A stretch of DNA of 7,380 nt from Rhodobacterales bacterium. GTDB lineage: Bacteria > Pseudomonadota > Alphaproteobacteria > Rhodobacterales > Rhodobacteraceae. Below the pieces are notes generated by a model that was not told where the DNA came from, made no database searches, and saw only the letters and a list, made by a program, of their open reading frames with translations. Shown piece by piece: positions 1 to 6,965 of this stretch; position 1 is the stretch's first letter; every line of letters starts with the position of its first letter. The stretch is from the NCBI GenBank assembly GCA_013298675.1, contig JAAFIJ010000087.1:1628-9007 (forward strand), given 5' to 3'. The translations under genes were made by a program, and so were the position numbers.

Positions 1-9
1 CGAATAGTG

Positions 10-23
10 GGGGACGTATCCCC
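10..23. other. Small perfect hairpin in the leader of the leftward transcript
   Basis: GGGGA (10-14) and TCCCC (19-23) pair perfectly around a CGTA loop. The hairpin would lie in the untranslated leader made from the minus-strand promoter at 95-122. There is no T-run on the minus-strand side, so it does not look like an intrinsic terminator. Its function is unknown. Confidence 0.25.
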
Positions 24-94
24 AGATTATCTTTTGATTTCAGAGAGTTTGGCTGTGCCGGATGGCTTAGGAAAAAACCCTGAATGAGGCGCGG

Positions 95-122
95 AACATA
101 GCCGTATTTCCGCCCGACGCAA
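95..122 (-). promoter_or_regulatory. Putative sigma-70 promoter for a leftward gene outside the window (likely rpmF)
   Basis: Read on the minus strand, TTGCGT (122-117) is followed after 16 bases by TATGTT (100-95), a good match to alphaproteobacterial housekeeping promoters. It lies just past the stop of the YceD gene and points out of the left edge. In related genomes rpmF (ribosomal protein L32), often followed by plsX and fabH, sits here, so this would be its own promoter. No coding sequence for the L32 N-terminus is visible in 1-152, so that gene must start beyond the edge. The boxes are seen; the target is inferred. Confidence 0.4.
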
Positions 123-152
123 CCCCTTTTCTGCCCGGAGGCAAATCAGGTC

Positions 153-713
153 TCAACCGTTTGGATTTTCGTCCGTTTTCATCTTGATTGCAAGTGCGGC
201 AAGCGACGCAAAAGGCTTTAGATCTGCGTCCATCAGCGGGGCCACACTGGGGGCTGCAAACACGGCTTCGCCCAGTTCAGCGTTTGGTGCACGGGGGTAC
301 AGCGGCATCGCGAGGGTCAGTGATTCCATCACAATGGCGACGATATCGATCAATTTCGGCATCGGTTCCGCCGTTTCGTCCATCATCTCGGCCTCTTCTT
401 CTTCAGGCTCCTTGAAATCGCGGATAAAGCGGCGATCAATACTGTCGGACACGGTCGCGGGAACAGGGGCAAGGGTGATAGAGCAGGGTTGAATGATTTT
501 GGCGTTGAATTCGGCCGTCAGATGGAAATCGTGATGGCCGAAAGGGGTAATCTCGCCGTGGCATTTCAGATCGTTCAACGCGATAAGACCCATCTGTGCC
601 GCCATCGCGGCTCGTTCTGCGGCGGTTGGAAGAAACTTGAACCGAGTGGGTTTGCGGCCCGACAGGCCATCGGCACTGAACGACAGAATTGGAAGGGGTG
701 CAGATTTTGTCAT
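153..713 (-). CDS. yceD: YceD/DUF177 family protein (23S rRNA accumulation factor family), 186 aa
   Basis: This is a DUF177 (YceD) protein. Family members are linked to 23S rRNA accumulation or ribosome assembly and are usually encoded next to rpmF; the molecular role is not settled. The family core is visible at residues 75-100, where the segment around QPCSITLAPV fits the usual Cys-x-x-(T/S)-Leu-Glu-Pro-Val pattern, although Ala stands where Glu is usual. A second family segment, with ID and then LPLYPRAP-like residues (here AMPLYPRAP), is at 122-144. An acidic run (102-108) lies between them and a PFASLAAL tail near 167-174. The ATG at 713 is chosen over far upstream in-frame starts because AAAGGTG lies just before it, and because a longer product would run into the divergent bamE. 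The length is normal for alphaproteobacteria. The stop is at 153-155, and the expected rpmF neighbour lies off the edge. Confidence 0.85.
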   Translation of the reverse strand: MTKSAPLPILSFSADGLSGRKPTRFKFLPTAAERAAMAAQMGLIALNDLKCHGEITPFGHHDFHLTAEFNAKIIQPCSITLAPVPATVSDSIDRRFIRDFKEPEEEEAEMMDETAEPMPKLIDIVAIVMESLTLAMPLYPRAPNAELGEAVFAAPSVAPLMDADLKPFASLAALAIKMKTDENPNG

Positions 714-768
714 GATTTCACCTTTGGACTCGGATCCGCCAAAAGCGAACCCTTCTCTGCGTTCCTTT

Positions 769-796
769 CTTGAATAGAAGGCCTTCATTCTATAAG
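769..796. other. Imperfect palindrome upstream of yceD, possible operator
   Basis: A perfect 10-base palindrome GAAGGCCTTC (777-786) sits inside a longer imperfect inverted repeat: CTTGAATA on the left and ATTCTATAAG on the right match if a two-base offset is allowed. It lies about 65 bases before the yceD start in the yceD-bamE divergent region. It could be a regulator site or chance. I see no convincing yceD promoter boxes next to it. Confidence 0.2.
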
Positions 797-839
797 CGGA
801 AACGGTGAGTTGGACTAGGCTCGGCGACTTTGACTTGCT

Positions 840-869
840 TTGCGATAAGGGTCCGGTTGATCCTATGCA
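840..869 (+). promoter_or_regulatory. Putative bamE promoter
   Basis: TTGCGA (840-845) and TATGCA (864-869) are separated by 18 bases. This would start transcription near 876 and leave a leader of about 55 bases before the bamE ATG. Both boxes are partial matches of the type common in alphaproteobacteria. The call is tentative. Confidence 0.28.
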
Positions 870-931
870 AGGGAAAGCATGTTTGGGGCCGATGTATCTG
901 TGCGACATGTGGCCAAGGGATGAGGGTTGAA

Positions 932-1417
932 ATGCTGAATGCCAAAAATCCGACAGGTCGTCTTGCGGCGCTGCGGCGCTGGATTGTCGCACTTGGATTG
1001 GGGTTTGGCCTTGGTGTCTCTGCCGCCTGTACACCACTTTACAACAATCACGGCTATATTCCCCCCGAACAGGAATTGGCTTTGCTAGAGGTGGGTCGCG
1101 ATACGCGCGAGACGGTCAAAGCAACCGTGGGCACGCCATCTGCGGCCGGTCTATTGAACGATCACTCGTGGTATTATGTTCAAAGCACTTGGAAGCGGTA
1201 TGGCCCTTATGCGCCGAGCGAACAAAACCGTCAGGTTTTGGCGATTAGTTTTGATGAAGCGGGCGTCATCAGCAATATCGAACGCTTTGGCCTCGAGCAG
1301 GGCAAGATCGTGACTCTGTCGCGCAGGGTCACCGAAAGCACTGTAAAGGGTCAAAGCCTGTTGCGTCAGCTGTTTGGCAACATTGGTAAGATCAATACTG
1401 GCGATCTGATGAATTGA
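932..1417 (+). CDS. bamE: Outer membrane protein assembly factor BamE (SmpA/OmlA family lipoprotein), 161 aa
   Basis: BamE is a small lipoprotein of the BAM complex that folds beta-barrel proteins into the outer membrane from the periplasmic side. The start at 932 has GAGGG five bases upstream; in-frame starts further upstream lack a spaced Shine-Dalgarno site and would add an implausible Cys-rich N-terminus. Residues 15-32 form a hydrophobic signal after Arg residues, ending in SAAC, with Cys33 the expected lipidated residue. Ser rather than Leu at -3 makes this a non-standard lipobox. The SmpA/OmlA domain follows: a G-x-D-T-R-E-x-V segment at 55-62, VGTPS at 66-70, WYYV at 80-83, and a VLAISFDEAGVI strand near 102-113. 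The divergent pairing with a DUF177 gene is the usual alphaproteobacterial arrangement. The C-terminal 40 residues are a family extension I cannot assign. Confidence 0.88.
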   Translation: MLNAKNPTGRLAALRRWIVALGLGFGLGVSAACTPLYNNHGYIPPEQELALLEVGRDTRETVKATVGTPSAAGLLNDHSWYYVQSTWKRYGPYAPSEQNRQVLAISFDEAGVISNIERFGLEQGKIVTLSRRVTESTVKGQSLLRQLFGNIGKINTGDLMN

Positions 1418-1431
1418 TCCCGCAGCTTTGA

Positions 1432-1453
1432 GGCGGCACCTTCAGGTGTTGTC
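1432..1453 (+). terminator. Weak possible terminator between convergent bamE and msrB
   Basis: A nine-pair stem with three G-U pairs (1432-1440 with 1445-1453, loop TTCA) can form in the plus-strand transcript 14 bases after the bamE stop. It is followed only by a short ATTCGTTTT stretch. The G-U pairs would be A-C mismatches in the opposite strand, so it would serve bamE rather than msrB. It overlaps the msrB stop codon. Weak evidence. Confidence 0.25.
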
Positions 1454-1847
1454 ATTCGTTTTGACGCACAAAGTTAAGAGCCACCCCATTGATGCAATAG
1501 CGCAGTCCTGTGGGGGCGGGGCCGTCGGGAAACACATGCCCCATATGCGCACCGCATCGATTGCAATGTACTTCGGTGCGGCGTGAAAACCAGCTGTTGT
1601 CGACCTGTTCACCGATCATATCAGGGGCAATCGGTGCCCAAAAACTTGGCCAGCCTGTGCCCGAATCAAACTTTTGCGCTTGATGAAAAAGCGGTGCATC
1701 GCAGCAGACACAACGGAATTCCCCGGCAATTTTGGGGAAATTATCGTGGCTAAAGGCGCGCTCTGTCCCGTGTTGCCGCGTGACCTTGAACGCAAGGTCT
1801 GAAAGCATTGCTTTCCATTCACTGTCCGATTTGGTGACCTTGTCCAT
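1452..1847 (-). CDS. msrB: Peptide-methionine (R)-S-oxide reductase MsrB, 131 aa
   Basis: MsrB reduces the R form of methionine sulfoxide in proteins back to methionine, normally with thioredoxin as electron donor, in the cytoplasm. All family marks are present: a zinc-binding CxxC pair at Cys46/Cys49 and Cys95/Cys98, the GTGWPSF motif at 63-69, RCGAHMGHVFPDGP at 97-110, and the catalytic Cys118 in RYCINGVALNF. The product is therefore the zinc-bound, active-cysteine form. The start at 1847 is preferred over one 11 codons upstream because AAGGA lies about eight bases before it, whereas the upstream ATG has no comparable site. No domain fusion with MsrA is seen, and msrA is not in the window. 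The gene converges on bamE with a gap of only 34 bases and is divergent from olsB. Confidence 0.95.
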   Translation of the reverse strand: MDKVTKSDSEWKAMLSDLAFKVTRQHGTERAFSHDNFPKIAGEFRCVCCDAPLFHQAQKFDSGTGWPSFWAPIAPDMIGEQVDNSWFSRRTEVHCNRCGAHMGHVFPDGPAPTGLRYCINGVALNFVRQNE

Positions 1848-1975
1848 CAGGCGTTCCTTTGCGTTGCCCCTTCCATCCAAGCCCGGATTGAAGGTTGCGT
1901 CTGTGTTGTCTGAGGTTCAAACTTAGGAATATTCGAACCGAAAACCAAGCCCCGACAGCGTGGTGTCACGGAGAC

Positions 1976-1991
1976 GTTAAGTGCTATTAAC
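1976..1991. other. Inverted repeat GTTAA-N6-TTAAC over the olsB start codon
   Basis: GTTAA (1976-1980) and TTAAC (1987-1991) form a perfect five-base inverted repeat with a six-base spacer that includes the GTG start. It resembles the alphaproteobacterial CtrA box TTAA-N7-TTAA but is one base short in spacing. It could instead affect translation through a weak hairpin at the start codon. The repeat is seen; its role is unproven. Confidence 0.25.
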
Positions 1992-2784
1992 CAAAATGGG
2001 TCGTTTTACCTGCCGTGCCGCGATCGGTATGCACGACATGGCGCGGTGTCTTGCGCTGCGGGACCTTTGCTTTTCGGGCGCCGGCAACGCACCGGGGGCG
2101 CAGCGCGACAGGTTTGATGCGCAGTGCCAGCATTTCATGATTGAAGAGGATGCCTCCCATCAATTGGTATGCTGTTTTCGCCTTATGATTATGACGTCTG
2201 GTCTGACGATCGACACGTCTTATTCCGCGCAGTTTTACGATCTTGAGGCCCTGATACTGCAGCGCGAGCCAATCCTTGAACTGGGTCGTTTTTGCGTTGA
2301 CCCCGGCCGACCTGACCCAGACATATTGCGCTTGGCTTGGGCCCACATCACGCGTTTGGCCGTGGCGGAAAAGGTTGGATTGTTGATGGGCTGCTCGTCC
2401 TTTGGGGGTACGGATTGGCGGCCCTATGAGCCGGCTTTTTTGGCTTTGCACCGCGACCACCGTGCACCTGACATCAGCGCGCCGCGTGTCAAAAGCGCGG
2501 ATTTCATCGACTTTCGAACGTTGGAACCTGCACCAGAACATGCGCTGAACCCAAAGCAAACTGAAACCCTTGCAAAGGATAAGCAAGACGTTTTGCGCGG
2601 CATGAGACAAATGCCATCATTGCTGCGGACATATTTGATGATGGGCGGCTGGGTTAGTGATCATGCTGTCATCGATCGGGATTTGGGTACAATTCATGTC
2701 TTTACCGCCGTCGAAGTTGCGCGGATACCACCTCCAAGGTTGCGTGCCTTGTTGGCGTTGGCAGGCCAATCTCAGGAATATTGA
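1981..2784 (+). CDS. olsB: L-ornithine N(alpha)-acyltransferase OlsB-like (GNAT-fold), 267 aa
   Basis: OlsB transfers a 3-hydroxyacyl chain from acyl carrier protein to ornithine, giving lyso-ornithine lipid, the first step of phosphorus-free ornithine-lipid synthesis at the inner membrane. Family landmarks in order: RDLCF (27-31), an RFDAQCQHF segment (44-52), YSAQFYDLEAL (81-91), LELGRFCVDP (99-108), LLMGCSSFGGTD (134-145), and the C-terminal MPSLLRTYLMMGGWVSDHAVID block (211-232), which corresponds to the LPpLlKgYLr-Ga motif of this family. The length is typical. The GTG start at 1981 has GGAG seven bases upstream; an ATG five codons later has no better site. The second enzyme, OlsA (a PlsC-type O-acyltransferase), often adjacent in related genomes, is absent; the next gene is uup. 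A related acyl-ACP N-acyltransferase with another amine acceptor is possible. Confidence 0.82.
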   Translation: MLLTKMGRFTCRAAIGMHDMARCLALRDLCFSGAGNAPGAQRDRFDAQCQHFMIEEDASHQLVCCFRLMIMTSGLTIDTSYSAQFYDLEALILQREPILELGRFCVDPGRPDPDILRLAWAHITRLAVAEKVGLLMGCSSFGGTDWRPYEPAFLALHRDHRAPDISAPRVKSADFIDFRTLEPAPEHALNPKQTETLAKDKQDVLRGMRQMPSLLRTYLMMGGWVSDHAVIDRDLGTIHVFTAVEVARIPPPRLRALLALAGQSQEY

Positions 2785-2852
2785 TGGTTTTTGTTGGTAA
2801 GTTCTACGAAAGCCCCTTGCCAAGCGTTGACGCCGCCAAACCCATCGCATAG
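2784..2852 (+). CDS. Possible 22-residue micro-ORF coupling olsB to uup
   Basis: An ATG overlaps the olsB stop (TGATG, 2782-2786) and has AGGA (2774-2777) six bases upstream. The frame runs 22 codons, begins MVFVGKFYESPLPS, and stops with TAG at 2850-2852, nine bases before the uup ATG. The uup start itself has no recognisable Shine-Dalgarno sequence. The layout suggests that ribosomes finishing olsB pass through this frame and reinitiate at uup, so the peptide may matter only through being translated. It could be chance: the frame is short, and I recognise no homology. Confidence 0.3.
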   Translation: MVFVGKFYESPLPSVDAAKPIA

Positions 2853-2861
2853 CTGACCGCC

Positions 2862-4682
2862 ATGGCACGCGCACCCCTTCTTCAGCTTTCTGGCATCTCG
2901 CTTACTTTTGGCGGCAATCCCATTTTTGACGCGTTGGATCTTGTGGTCCAACCCGGTGACCGGGTGGCCCTTGTGGGCCGCAACGGCTCTGGCAAATCAA
3001 CTTTGATGAAGGTCATGGCGGGGCTGTCCGAGGCCGATACCGGCGTGCGCGTCGTGGCCCCGGGCGCCCATGTGGGGTACATGGAGCAAGATCCAGATCT
3101 GTCCGGGTTCTTGACCTTGGGCGATTATGCCTCGTCTTGCCTGCCCGATGACGAGTTTTACAAAGTGCCGATGGTGGCTGAGGGTTTAAAGTTTAATCCT
3201 GAAACATTGGTTGCCAACGCGTCTGGTGGCGAGCGTCGCCGGGCTGCCTTGGCCAAACTGATGGCCGAAGCACCCGAATTGATGCTGTTGGACGAGCCAA
3301 CCAACCACCTGGATATTCAAGCCATTGAATGGCTTGAGGCTGAATTGTCGACGACACGCACGGCGTTTGTGTTGATCAGCCACGACCGCGCGTTTTTGCG
3401 CGCTTTGACCAAAGCTACATTGTGGATCGACCGGGGCCAGATCCGTCGCCGCGAGTCAGGCTTTGACGGTTTTGAAGAATGGCGCGAAACGGTTTGGGCC
3501 GAAGAAGACGATGCGCGCCACAAGCTGGACCGCAAGATCAAGGCCGAGGCGAAATGGGCAGTTGAAGGTATTTCGGCACGCCGCAAGCGCAACCAAGGCC
3601 GCGTGCGTGCCTTGGCCGCATTGCGGGACGAACGGTCCAGCCAGATCAGGCGTCAGGGCACGGCTGCGCTGGAGTTGGATTCTGGCACCACATCTGGCAA
3701 GCGCGTGATCGAGGCCAAGGGATTGGTCAAAATCTTTGGCGACAAGACAATCGTCGACGGCTTTGACTTGCGGGTTTTGCGCGGCGACCGCGTGGCCTTT
3801 GTGGGCCCGAACGGGGTTGGCAAAACCACGCTGTTAAAGATGCTCACCGGGGAAATTGCGCCTGACCAAGGCAGCGTGACTTTGGGAACCAATCTGGAAA
3901 TCGCGGTCTTTGATCAGGCGCGCGCGCAATTGGACCCAGAGGCAACCCTATGGGACAGCCTGACCAATGATCCGTCGATGCGGGTTTCTGGTGCGTCAGA
4001 TCAGGTGATGGTGCGCGGCACGCCCAAGCATGTCGTGGCCTACCTTAAGGATTTCTTGTTTGATGAACGCCAAGCCCGTGCGCCGGTCAAGTCACTTTCG
4101 GGCGGTGAAAAAGCCAGGCTTTTGTTGGCACGCCTGATGGCGCAGCCATCGAACCTGTTGATCATGGACGAACCGACCAACGATCTGGATGTTGAAACCC
4201 TTGATTTGTTGCAAGATATTCTGGGCGACTATGACGGCACAGTTCTTTTGGTGTCACATGACCGTGACTTCATCGACCGTATTGCCACCTCTACGGTGGC
4301 GCTAGAGGGCAAAGGTCGGGTAACCGCTTATCCGGGTGGTTGGTCGGATTATGTTCGTCAGCGTGTGATCACCGCCGACACCGAAACCTTTGACAACGTT
4401 GCAAAGCCTGTGGCCGTGGCTTCTGCGGCGGCTCAGCCGGTTGTCCGGCGGACTGACAGCCTAAGCTTTACCGAGAAAAAGCGGCTCGAAGATTTGCCGG
4501 CGGTCATCGGCAAGTTAGAGGCCGAGATTTCAAAACTTTCGGAGTTTTTGGCTGATCCGGAAATGTTCACCAAAGAACCCGCCAAATTCCGCCGCGCCAC
4601 CGAAGTCATGGCAGAACGGCAAGAAGCTTTGAACAAGGCCGAGTCTGACTGGCTTGCACTAGAGGAACGCGCCGCGAGCTGA
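2862..4682 (+). CDS. uup: ABC-F family ATPase, Uup type, 606 aa
   Basis: This is a soluble ABC-F protein with two ATPase cassettes and no membrane segments. Such proteins act on ribosomes rather than in transport; Uup is linked to ribosome function and to suppression of transposon excision. Cassette 1 has Walker A GRNGSGKST (39-47), Q-loop Gln76, signature SGGER (121-125), Walker B MLLDEP (141-146) and His174. Cassette 2 has Walker A GPNGVGKTT (315-323), Gln352, signature SGGEK (413-417), Walker B LLIMDEP (432-438) and His466. The linker (about 206-282) holds the ISARRKRNQGRVRAL segment typical of Uup. Residues 536-604 form a charged coiled-coil C-terminal domain, also typical of Uup and lacking in EttA. 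Both catalytic Glu residues (145, 437) are intact. The ATG has no evident ribosome site and lies 77 bases after olsB in the same direction, so co-transcription is likely. A resistance-type ABC-F is less likely given the linker and C-terminal domain. Confidence 0.85.
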   Translation: MARAPLLQLSGISLTFGGNPIFDALDLVVQPGDRVALVGRNGSGKSTLMKVMAGLSEADTGVRVVAPGAHVGYMEQDPDLSGFLTLGDYASSCLPDDEFYKVPMVAEGLKFNPETLVANASGGERRRAALAKLMAEAPELMLLDEPTNHLDIQAIEWLEAELSTTRTAFVLISHDRAFLRALTKATLWIDRGQIRRRESGFDGFEEWRETVWAEEDDARHKLDRKIKAEAKWAVEGISARRKRNQGRVRALAALRDERSSQIRRQGTAALELDSGTTSGKRVIEAKGLVKIFGDKTIVDGFDLRVLRGDRVAFVGPNGVGKTTLLKMLTGEIAPDQGSVTLGTNLEIAVFDQARAQLDPEATLWDSLTNDPSMRVSGASDQVMVRGTPKHVVAYLKDFLFDERQARAPVKSLSGGEKARLLLARLMAQPSNLLIMDEPTNDLDVETLDLLQDILGDYDGTVLLVSHDRDFIDRIATSTVALEGKGRVTAYPGGWSDYVRQRVITADTETFDNVAKPVAVASAAAQPVVRRTDSLSFTEKKRLEDLPAVIGKLEAEISKLSEFLADPEMFTKEPAKFRRATEVMAERQEALNKAESDWLALEERAAS

Positions 4683-4709
4683 CGCTCGGGCGCATTAAGC
4701 CTGCCTGAA

Positions 4710-5579
4710 CTACCACCGACCGCTGGCACCCCCGCCAGACGATCCGCCGCCGCCAAAACCACCACCGCCGCTGCTGCTTGTCCGGCTTCCCAACGGGGAA
4801 ATGGCAAAAGTCGTACGGTGATCTCTGCGGCAAGATGCGCAGGTCACAATCTGCGTACCCTGACCAGCAGCGTCTTTGGTCGCGGCGATGTCTACCACAC
4901 GGCTTCGGCTTTGGCTGCGGGCGCCGCAAGACGGGCAGGCCTGAAACCGCGTGACCAGATCACCGATTTGCCGCCGTCCCAGACTTACAGCAATTGCGCC
5001 GGCCACCAGCCCAAAGATGGCAAACGGGAAAACGCGCGTCCAATCAAAGCCGGGTTCAAGCGTTGCGGGCGGCGTGTTCTTTGCAAAAGGTCGTGCGATG
5101 CGGTCGATCGTGCCGGTGACGGCGGCCTTTATTCCCGCTGGATAATCGTCACGGCGAAACAACGGCAATACGTCGCTGTCAATTACCCGCTGTGCCAAAC
5201 CATCATAGACAGGGTTGAATCCGTCGCCCAAGGCAATGCGCATCGCGCGGTCGTCCGACGCAATCAAGATCAGAACGCCATCATTGCGCGCAGGATCCCC
5301 GATACCCCAAGTGTTGAACAGTTTTTTGGCATAGCTTTCAATGCTTTGCCCTGCTGCCCCATAGGACTCTATCCGGTCCATCGTGGCCAAGACCACATGG
5401 ACCCCAGTTGTGGCGCGCGCCTCTTGCAGTTGGGCGGTCAGCTCTGCCTCTTCCGTCACTGACAAAAGATCCGCAAAGTCTGAAACCGTGTCGTTGATTG
5501 GTGTGGGCAAGGTCTCGGCGGCGCTCATTCCCGCAAAGATCAGTGGGAAAAGCAACCCTAATGTCAGTTTACGCCACAT
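4710..5579 (-). CDS. TPM-domain (YgcG-like) membrane protein with zinc-ribbon-like CxxC pairs, 289 aa
   Basis: A TPM (TLP18.3/Psb32/MOLO-1) family protein. The TPM domain is an extracytoplasmic fold seen in proteins of photosystem repair, membrane stress and other envelope roles; the bacterial YgcG type has no settled function. A signal peptide covers residues 1-21 with likely cleavage after SAA. The TPM domain spans about 26-165 and includes VHVVLATMDR, YAKKLFNTWGIG, RNDGVLILIA and MRIALGDGF. A single membrane helix follows at 182-199. After it comes a tail with CPSC (215-218) and CASC (247-250), a possible zinc ribbon, and then a Gly/Ser-rich end (269-289) finishing in SGRW, as in many YgcG-like proteins. 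GAGGTG before the ATG overlaps the stop of the upstream decarboxylase, with only three bases between the genes, so the two are probably co-translated. It converges on uup with a 27-base gap lacking a clear terminator. Confidence 0.83.
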   Translation of the reverse strand: MWRKLTLGLLFPLIFAGMSAAETLPTPINDTVSDFADLLSVTEEAELTAQLQEARATTGVHVVLATMDRIESYGAAGQSIESYAKKLFNTWGIGDPARNDGVLILIASDDRAMRIALGDGFNPVYDGLAQRVIDSDVLPLFRRDDYPAGIKAAVTGTIDRIARPFAKNTPPATLEPGFDWTRVFPFAIFGLVAGAIAVSLGRRQIGDLVTRFQACPSCGARSQSRSRVVDIAATKDAAGQGTQIVTCASCRRDHRTTFAISPLGSRTSSSGGGGFGGGGSSGGGASGRW

Positions 5580-5582
5580 GTT

Positions 5583-6965
5583 TCACCTCATCAATTCGCG
5601 CACAACAGACGCCACTTGGATCACATCTTCACGCAGACAGTCAAACTGTCCCACTTGAACACGGATGACATAGGCACCGTCATGCTGGGTTTGCGTCAGA
5701 TAAATCCGACCATCGTCGTTGATTTTGTTCAGCAATGCTTCGGTAAGCGCATCATCCTTCAACGCAAAGGTGAACAGAGATAGCCGGGGTTCTGTTGCGA
5801 TCCGAACCCCGGGCAACGCGCGTAACGCCTCACAACTTTCACGGGCCCACGCAACGTGGTTGCGAATGCGCTGACGCAATCCCTCTAACCCATAGGCCCG
5901 CAAGGTGAACCATAGTTTAAGCGCGCGAAAACGCCGACCCAAAGGCACGGTCCATTCGTTGAAATTCACGATCTCTTCGCGACCAGCCGTTTCAAGGTAG
6001 CGGGGCCGAAGGCCAAGCGTCTTTATTTGCGGTGCGGGGTTTTTCAAAAACTGAACGGCGCAGTCAAATTGCGCACCCAACCATTTATGCGGGTTGAAGA
6101 CGATGGAATCGGCGTCTTGGATACCGTCCCACAAAACGCGGAACTCTGGACAGATCATTGCGGATCCTGCCCAAGCGGCATCAACATGCACCGGCAGGCC
6201 CGCGTCATGTGCCACAGCGATGCACTCGGCAATCCGGTCAAATGCCCCAATAGAGGTGCCGCCTGCGCATAAAACCACGCCTGCGGGCAGATGGCCTGCT
6301 GCACGGTCGTCGGCTATGGCGGCCGCTAGGGCCGCGGGGTCCATCGCATAGGTTGCATCGGTCGCAATCTTGATCAGGTTTTCTTGGCCAATCCCCGCCA
6401 CCCGCACCGATTTATCGACAGAGCTGTGGGTCTGCGCACTGGCATAGATCCGTAGCCTTGGTTGCCCAGACAGGCCCGTCAGATTGCCTTGATGCGCCAA
6501 GGCCACTTCGCGCATCGTCAAAACTGCGGATAGGGTCGCTGTGGTGGCACTGTCATGGATTGTGCCCGTGAAATCGGCCGGCAGGCCAAGTGCTTGGGCC
6601 AGCCATGAAATCATAACTTGCTCTATTTCCGTGACAGCCGGAGAGGTTTGCCACAACATCCCTTGGGCCGCGATCGCATTGGCCAGTTGTTCGGCCAACA
6701 TGGACGCAGGCGAGGCATTCGCCGGGAAATAGGCGAAAAAGCGGGGGTGTTGCCAATGGGTTATGCCGGGCGGCACGATGCGTTCAAAATCGGCAAAGAT
6801 ACTGTCCATGCTTTCGGCCATCTCTGGCGGGGTGGTGGGCAGTTGGCTCGAAATCGCGCCTGGCGTCAGGGGCGCGCGCACGGGCCTTTGCCGTAAAGAG
6901 GCATGATAATCGCGCGACCAGTCAGCGGCGCGTTTGGACCAGTGGTTCAGGTCTTCATGGTTCAT
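5583..6965 (-). CDS. Group II PLP-dependent decarboxylase (aromatic L-amino-acid decarboxylase-like), 460 aa
   Basis: A pyridoxal-phosphate enzyme of the aromatic amino-acid/glutamate decarboxylase superfamily, expected to convert an amino acid to its amine plus CO2 in the cytoplasm. By comparison with animal DOPA decarboxylase: GITHWQHPRFFAYFP (67-81) forms part of the substrate pocket, His180 in THSSVDK stacks on the cofactor, Asp262 in HVDAAWAGSA binds the ring nitrogen, and Lys294 in NPHKW forms the Schiff base. The loop tyrosine needed for decarboxylation is kept (Tyr323, 29 residues after the lysine, in RPRYLET), as is PLGRRFRALKLWF (341-353). The length matches the family. The overall match favours an aromatic substrate such as tryptophan, tyrosine or DOPA, but the substrate cannot be fixed from sequence. 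AGAGG lies six bases before the ATG. The gene overlaps a possible 58-codon frame upstream and is followed three bases later by the TPM gene. Confidence 0.88.
   Translation of the reverse strand: MNHEDLNHWSKRAADWSRDYHASLRQRPVRAPLTPGAISSQLPTTPPEMAESMDSIFADFERIVPPGITHWQHPRFFAYFPANASPASMLAEQLANAIAAQGMLWQTSPAVTEIEQVMISWLAQALGLPADFTGTIHDSATTATLSAVLTMREVALAHQGNLTGLSGQPRLRIYASAQTHSSVDKSVRVAGIGQENLIKIATDATYAMDPAALAAAIADDRAAGHLPAGVVLCAGGTSIGAFDRIAECIAVAHDAGLPVHVDAAWAGSAMICPEFRVLWDGIQDADSIVFNPHKWLGAQFDCAVQFLKNPAPQIKTLGLRPRYLETAGREEIVNFNEWTVPLGRRFRALKLWFTLRAYGLEGLRQRIRNHVAWARESCEALRALPGVRIATEPRLSLFTFALKDDALTEALLNKINDDGRIYLTQTQHDGAYVIRVQVGQFDCLREDVIQVASVVRELMR

Noticed and set aside
830..931. Extension of bamE to an in-frame ATG at 830.
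   Set aside because: It would place a Cys-rich, non-signal sequence before the lipoprotein signal; the ATG at 932 has a proper ribosome site.
1914..1922. GGTTCAAAC resembles the T-loop of a tRNA.
   Set aside because: There is no flanking T-stem complementarity and no acceptor or anticodon arm nearby.
2827..2855. TTGACG upstream of uup as a -35 box for a leaderless uup transcript.
   Set aside because: The hexamer 17 bases downstream (TAGCTG) is a poor -10 box, so there is not enough to call a promoter.
5583..6965. Phe in the decarboxylase segment IVNFNEW, which aligns with a Tyr in DOPA decarboxylase, suggested the Tyr-to-Phe change that turns decarboxylases into aldehyde synthases.
   Set aside because: The catalytic loop tyrosine lies 29 residues after the PLP lysine, and there this protein has Tyr323 (in RPRYLET). 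The Phe is at a different, non-catalytic position.
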